Shown: positions 60,717 to 64,000 of the stretch, piece after piece | How positions within the stretch are numbered: the first letter of the stretch is position 1 | Layout: every line of letters begins with the position of its first letter | Assembly (NCBI RefSeq): GCF_016612535.1 | Contig: NZ_JAENXS010000001.1 | Span: 3,460,343-3,524,342, forward strand | Length of the DNA: 64,000 nt | Direction: 5' to 3' | From: Bradyrhizobium diazoefficiens | GTDB lineage: Bacteria > Pseudomonadota > Alphaproteobacteria > Rhizobiales > Xanthobacteraceae | The notes under the pieces: model-generated | Told to the model about the DNA's origin: nothing | What the model saw: only the letters and a program-made list of their open reading frames with translations | Databases searched by the model: none | Made by a program: the position numbers and the translations under genes

Positions 60717-61946
60717 ATGGCCATCATGCCGCTTTCTGGCATCAAGGTCCTTGACCTCACGCGTGTGCTAGCGGGCCCTTTGTCGGCCCAGATGCTGGGC
60801 GATCTCGGCGCCGAGGTGATCAAGATCGAACGCCCCGGTGCCGGCGACGAGGCGCGCGCCTTCGGACCGCCTTACCTGACCGATCCCGAGGGCAAGGAGA
60901 ACAACAACAATTCGTTCTATCTCTGCGCCAACCGCAACAAGAAGTCGGTCACGGTCAACATCGCCAAGTCCGAGGGCCAGGAGATCATCCGTCAGCTTGC
61001 AAGGGACGTCGACGTGTTCATGGAGAACTACAAGGTCGGAGACCTCAAGCGCTACTGCCTCGATTACGAGTCGATCAAGAAGATCAATCCGGGCATCATC
61101 TATTGCTCGGTGACCGGCTTCGGTCAGACCGGTCCCTACGCGCCGCGGGCGGGCTATGATGCGATCTTCCAGGCTATGGGTGGCTTGATGAGCGTCACCG
61201 GCCATATGGACGGCGACCCGGGCGCGGGGCCGATGAAGGTTGGTCCGTCCATTGTCGACTATATAACGGGCATGAACACCTCAATCGGCATCCTGTCGGC
61301 TCTCTATCACCGCAAGGTCAATAACGGAGCAGGGCAGCACATCGACGTCTGCCTACTCGACACCGTGATCGCCTCCCTCAGCCACTATCTCCAGATCTAC
61401 CTCGTTAACGGGAAGAGTCCGCCCCGACGCGGCACCTGGGGAAATGGTAGCCTGCCTGTGGGCGTGTTTCGCTGCGCAGACGGTGAGCTGATGCTGGTGG
61501 TCGGCAACGACGGCCAATTTGCCCGAGCCTGCGCCGCTCTTGAGGCACCCGAACTCGCTACCAACCCGAAATTCCTCAAGAACAACGATCGCGTCGCCAA
61601 CGGCAAGGAAATCATGGCGATCTTTGCTGGTCTTCTGTTGAAAAACAGCGTCGCGCATTGGTTGGACAAGCTTGAGAAGGCCGGCGTGCCCTGTGGGCCG
61701 GTCAATGATTTTGACCAGGTGTTCGCCGATCCGCACGTCGCCGCGCGCGGCATGCGGGTGAACGTGAAGCACAAGTTCGCTCCTGAGCTGTCCTTGATCC
61801 GCAACGCGCTGACCTTCTCGGAGACACCGATCATCGAATACCGTGCCCCGCCACTGCTCGGCGAGCATACGCAAGAGATATTGGCCGACAAGCTTGCATA
61901 TGATGACGAGAAAATTGCGCAGCTGACGCTGATCGGGGCAATTTAG
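60717..61946 (+). CDS. Family III CoA transferase (CaiB/BaiF)
   Basis: 409 residues, intact. The N-terminus is LSGIKVLDLTRVLAGPLSAQ and LGAEVIKIERPGAGDEAR. The catalytic aspartate is Asp148 in RAGYDAIFQAMGGLMSVTG, and YCSVTGFGQTGPYAPRAGYD is the family block. The C-terminal VPCGPVNDFDQVFADPHV is also typical. It moves CoA between acids (formate/oxalate, carnitine, succinate and others); the specific pair cannot be read. It starts 10 bases after AGGAG. With the thiolase and FadJ-like genes it suggests activation and oxidation of an organic acid. Confidence 0.9.
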   Translation: MAIMPLSGIKVLDLTRVLAGPLSAQMLGDLGAEVIKIERPGAGDEARAFGPPYLTDPEGKENNNNSFYLCANRNKKSVTVNIAKSEGQEIIRQLARDVDVFMENYKVGDLKRYCLDYESIKKINPGIIYCSVTGFGQTGPYAPRAGYDAIFQAMGGLMSVTGHMDGDPGAGPMKVGPSIVDYITGMNTSIGILSALYHRKVNNGAGQHIDVCLLDTVIASLSHYLQIYLVNGKSPPRRGTWGNGSLPVGVFRCADGELMLVVGNDGQFARACAALEAPELATNPKFLKNNDRVANGKEIMAIFAGLLLKNSVAHWLDKLEKAGVPCGPVNDFDQVFADPHVAARGMRVNVKHKFAPELSLIRNALTFSETPIIEYRAPPLLGEHTQEILADKLAYDDEKIAQLTLIGAI

Positions 61947-62732
61947 CCTGGAGATTATCGTGTCGGGCAACCGCAGTTTAGCGGAAGGCAGATTTCGCTG
62001 CTGCCAATTACAGGCTCGAGAGAATCGCATTCGTGCAAATCGGTGCACAATTCGAGCTGAATCGACCCTCAAATCGGATGGTCTGAGCCCCGCAAATTCC
62101 TCCAAGAATGGGTAGAGCCCGTCACCTCTGAGGACTCGGACCATGAAGCCACGTCGGTTCACCACGCTACTAACGAGCGAAAGTATCTCGATCTTAAAAA
62201 GAGCTCATCGTTTGCTATCGCCGTCGGATATCCGAATCTAGCTTCAGTGATCAACAGCGTGATCACGGACTCGGCCGAGCGATCCTTATGCGGTCGAGTA
62301 TCAACGTTGGTGATATTTCTACGTGCCAGCATCACGGACTGCACCGAGGGTTGGGTAACGGGCGAATTTCTGGAACAAGACGGGCTGTCGCGGTGCCGTT
62401 GGCGTAGAGAGCTATCGAGGGACTTTTGTTAGAAACGGATGCTGGCTGCATTGAGCGGTTGACTAGCACGGACGGTCTGATGATCAGATCGGCTCGATAA
62501 AGCCGGTTGCCGCAGAATTTATGCGTGAACCTGGAAGCCATTGCATTAATCGATATTGACACCCTGCTATTCTACTGGATCTCCGAGCTGAAGTTACTTC
62601 AGTTGGTGTTGCTGCTAAAGGAAATCGAGCAAAAACCTCATTGCTGGGTTCGGAGCGTCGCAATCGGGGTTACTTGCCAGAAAGACTGGTCCGCTACCCG
62701 GCTAATTTTGATGTTTAACCTAGGAGTGCAGC
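61947..62732. other. Gap between CoA transferase and FadJ-like gene
   Basis: No recognised gene. AGGAG at 62722-62726 precedes the GTG start of the next gene. Confidence 0.35.
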
Positions 62733-64000
62733 GTGAGCGAAGTGGTCAAGCTCGAGTGTCATGACGGGATCGGTGTCGTCACGGTCAACAGTCCTCCGGT
62801 CAATGCGCTCAGCGCCGCGGTGCGCGGCGGGATCCTGGAGTGCATCAAGGCCGCGATTGCTGATTCCGCGATCAAGGGCATCGTGCTGACCTGTGGCTGT
62901 CGGACCTTTATTGCTGGCGCCGACATCACCGAATTCGGCAAGCCGCCGAAGCCGCCGGCCCTCAACGAGGTGCTGGCCGAGATCGAGAATTCGCCCAAGC
63001 CGGTCGTGGCCGCGATCCACGGCACCGCGCTCGGCGGCGGCCTCGAAGTCGCGCTCGCCTGTCATTTCCGCGTGGCCGTGAAAGAGGCTAAGCTCGGCCT
63101 GCCCGAGGTGAAGCTCGGCCTGTTGCCCGGCGCCGGCGGCACTCAGCGCCTGCCGCGCGCAGTGGGGCCTGAGCTTGCCGTCGAGATGATTGTCGGCGGT
63201 GATCCGATCAGCGCCGCTGAAGCACTGAAGAACGGCCTGATCGAAGAAATCGTCGAAGGTCCGGCCTTCGGCGGCGAAGCGTTTGTGCGAAAACTGCTGG
63301 CCGAGGAGCGGCCGCTGCGCCGCCTCCGCGATGACGATTCCAAGCTCGCAGCTGCGAAGGCCGACCGCTCGATCTTCACCAATGCGGTTGCGGCGATGAC
63401 CAAGAAGTCGCGCGGCTTGGAGGCGCCGTTCGCGGCGGCCGACGCGGTCGGCTACGCCATCGACCTGCCATTCGACGAAGGTCTGAAGAAGGAGCGCGAA
63501 GGTTTCCTCAAGCTCGTCGCCAGCGACCAGTCCAAGGCGCAGCGCTATGCGTTCTTCGCCGAGCGCGAAGCCGCGAAGATCGCGGGCGTCCCTGAGGGGA
63601 CGAAGTCGCGCCCCGTCAACCGCGTTGCCATCCTCGGCGCCGGCACCATGGGCGGTGGCATCGCGATGTCGTTTGCAAACGCTGGTATTCCCGTCACCCT
63701 GATCGAGACCGGCGAAGAGCAGCTGAAGCGCGGCATGGGCATCATGCAGAAGAACTGGGAAGCGACCGCCGCACGCGGCGGTATCCCGGCGGACGCGCCG
63801 GCCAAGCGCATGGCGCTGATCAACGGCGTCGTCGGCATCGAGAACGTCGGCGATGCCGACCTCGTCATCGAAGCCGTGTTCGAGACCATGGCGGTGAAAC
63901 AGGAAGTCTTCGGCAAGCTCGACCAATACGTCAAGCCGGGCGCGGTGCTCGCCTCCAACACCTCGTACCTGAACATCGACGAGATCGCGAAGGCGACCAA
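62733..64000 (+). CDS. Enoyl-CoA hydratase/3-hydroxyacyl-CoA dehydrogenase fusion, 3' end outside window
   Basis: Starts at GTG 62733 (VSEVVKLECHDGIGVVTVNS), 6 bases after AGGAG. The N-terminal crotonase domain has GCRTFIAGADITEFG, AIHGTALGGGLEVALACHFR (oxyanion hole) and KLGLPEVKLGLLPGAGGTQR with the catalytic glutamates. From about residue 290 comes the NAD-binding Rossmann start NRVAILGAGTMGGGIAMSFA and GDADLVIEAVFETMAVKQEV of the dehydrogenase. At least 422 residues are visible of ~700 expected. It catalyses hydration and oxidation in beta-oxidation, the steps before the thiolase. The sequence is well conserved, with strongly GC-rich codons unlike the debris to its left. Confidence 0.92.
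   Translation, partial: MSEVVKLECHDGIGVVTVNSPPVNALSAAVRGGILECIKAAIADSAIKGIVLTCGCRTFIAGADITEFGKPPKPPALNEVLAEIENSPKPVVAAIHGTALGGGLEVALACHFRVAVKEAKLGLPEVKLGLLPGAGGTQRLPRAVGPELAVEMIVGGDPISAAEALKNGLIEEIVEGPAFGGEAFVRKLLAEERPLRRLRDDDSKLAAAKADRSIFTNAVAAMTKKSRGLEAPFAAADAVGYAIDLPFDEGLKKEREGFLKLVASDQSKAQRYAFFAEREAAKIAGVPEGTKSRPVNRVAILGAGTMGGGIAMSFANAGIPVTLIETGEEQLKRGMGIMQKNWEATAARGGIPADAPAKRMALINGVVGIENVGDADLVIEAVFETMAVKQEVFGKLDQYVKPGAVLASNTSYLNIDEIAKAT

Noticed and set aside
62715..63926. 403-codon open frame on the minus strand
   Set aside because: It is the antisense shadow of the GC-rich FadJ-like gene on the plus strand, whose motifs are unmistakable.

Overview
The window reads as accessory DNA of an alphaproteobacterium, most likely Bradyrhizobium (inference). 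The support is a Rhizobiales-type Porin_2 porin, many IS66, IS630, IS5, IS3 and IS481-type elements and their remains, typical alphaproteobacterial metabolic genes, and a good sigma-54 (-24/-12) promoter. The density of nested insertion sequences and broken genes is what one sees in a rhizobial symbiosis island or a similar decaying genomic island. I found no nod, nif, fix or T3SS genes, no nod box, no tRNA, no rRNA and no CRISPR array.

Layout. 1-1143 is the end of a class V aminotransferase. 1321-4677 is a stub of a pyruvate carboxylase gene cut by an IS66 remnant, which itself carries a second IS66 with an exact 8-bp target duplication, followed by an IS5-type tail. 5192-6794 is a porin with its terminator. 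7421-12485 holds a broken acyl-CoA dehydrogenase, a broken alanine dehydrogenase, an intact M20 carboxypeptidase and an intact class V aminotransferase. 12780-15817 is a complete polar amino-acid/ectoine-type ABC importer (EhuBCDA-like), followed by an MmgE/PrpD protein. 18079-19125 is an IS630 with a frameshift at an A8 tract. 19691-22313 has a frameshifted mmsA divergent from a frameshifted LysR gene. 22689-23573 is an orphan paralogue of the importer's binding protein. 23583-28595 is decayed: IS481-type, OsmC, isochorismatase and an M20D amidohydrolase, all broken.

29294-30247 is an intact 2-oxoglutarate/iron dioxygenase and 32401-33867 an intact MATE exporter. 34062-39590 is a three-level nest: a complete IS66 inside an IS630 inside an older IS66, with target duplications preserved for both insertions. 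39687-50233 is the most interesting accessory block: a GntR/UTRA regulator, a SbnA/cysteine-synthase-like enzyme, a GNAT acetyltransferase, a SerK-like free-serine kinase behind a sigma-54 promoter, an acyl/aryl-CoA ligase-type adenylating enzyme and an EctB-like diaminobutyrate aminotransferase. 51396-52790 is an amidohydrolase flanked by two inverted copies of a 0.4-kb miniature IS3 derivative. 53910-55094 is the intact twin of the broken M20D gene. 55739-57958 is IS5-type and ABC-ATPase debris. 58032-64000 is a fatty-acid-type set: thiolase, CoA transferase, and the start of a FadJ/FadB fusion protein that runs off the window.

How the genes may work together. The left half looks like scavenging of amino-acid-like or N-acylated compounds: import, M20 hydrolases, aminotransferases, alanine and methylmalonate-semialdehyde dehydrogenases, then acyl-CoA steps. 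About half of these genes have frameshifts, so much of that capacity is probably lost. The central block could make a diamino-acid-derived metabolite (serine to O-phosphoserine to a beta-substituted alanine), possibly under nitrogen-fixation-type sigma-54 control. That is an inference from family membership and proximity. Identities, exact frameshift positions and all homology statements come from reading the sequence by eye, without database searches.
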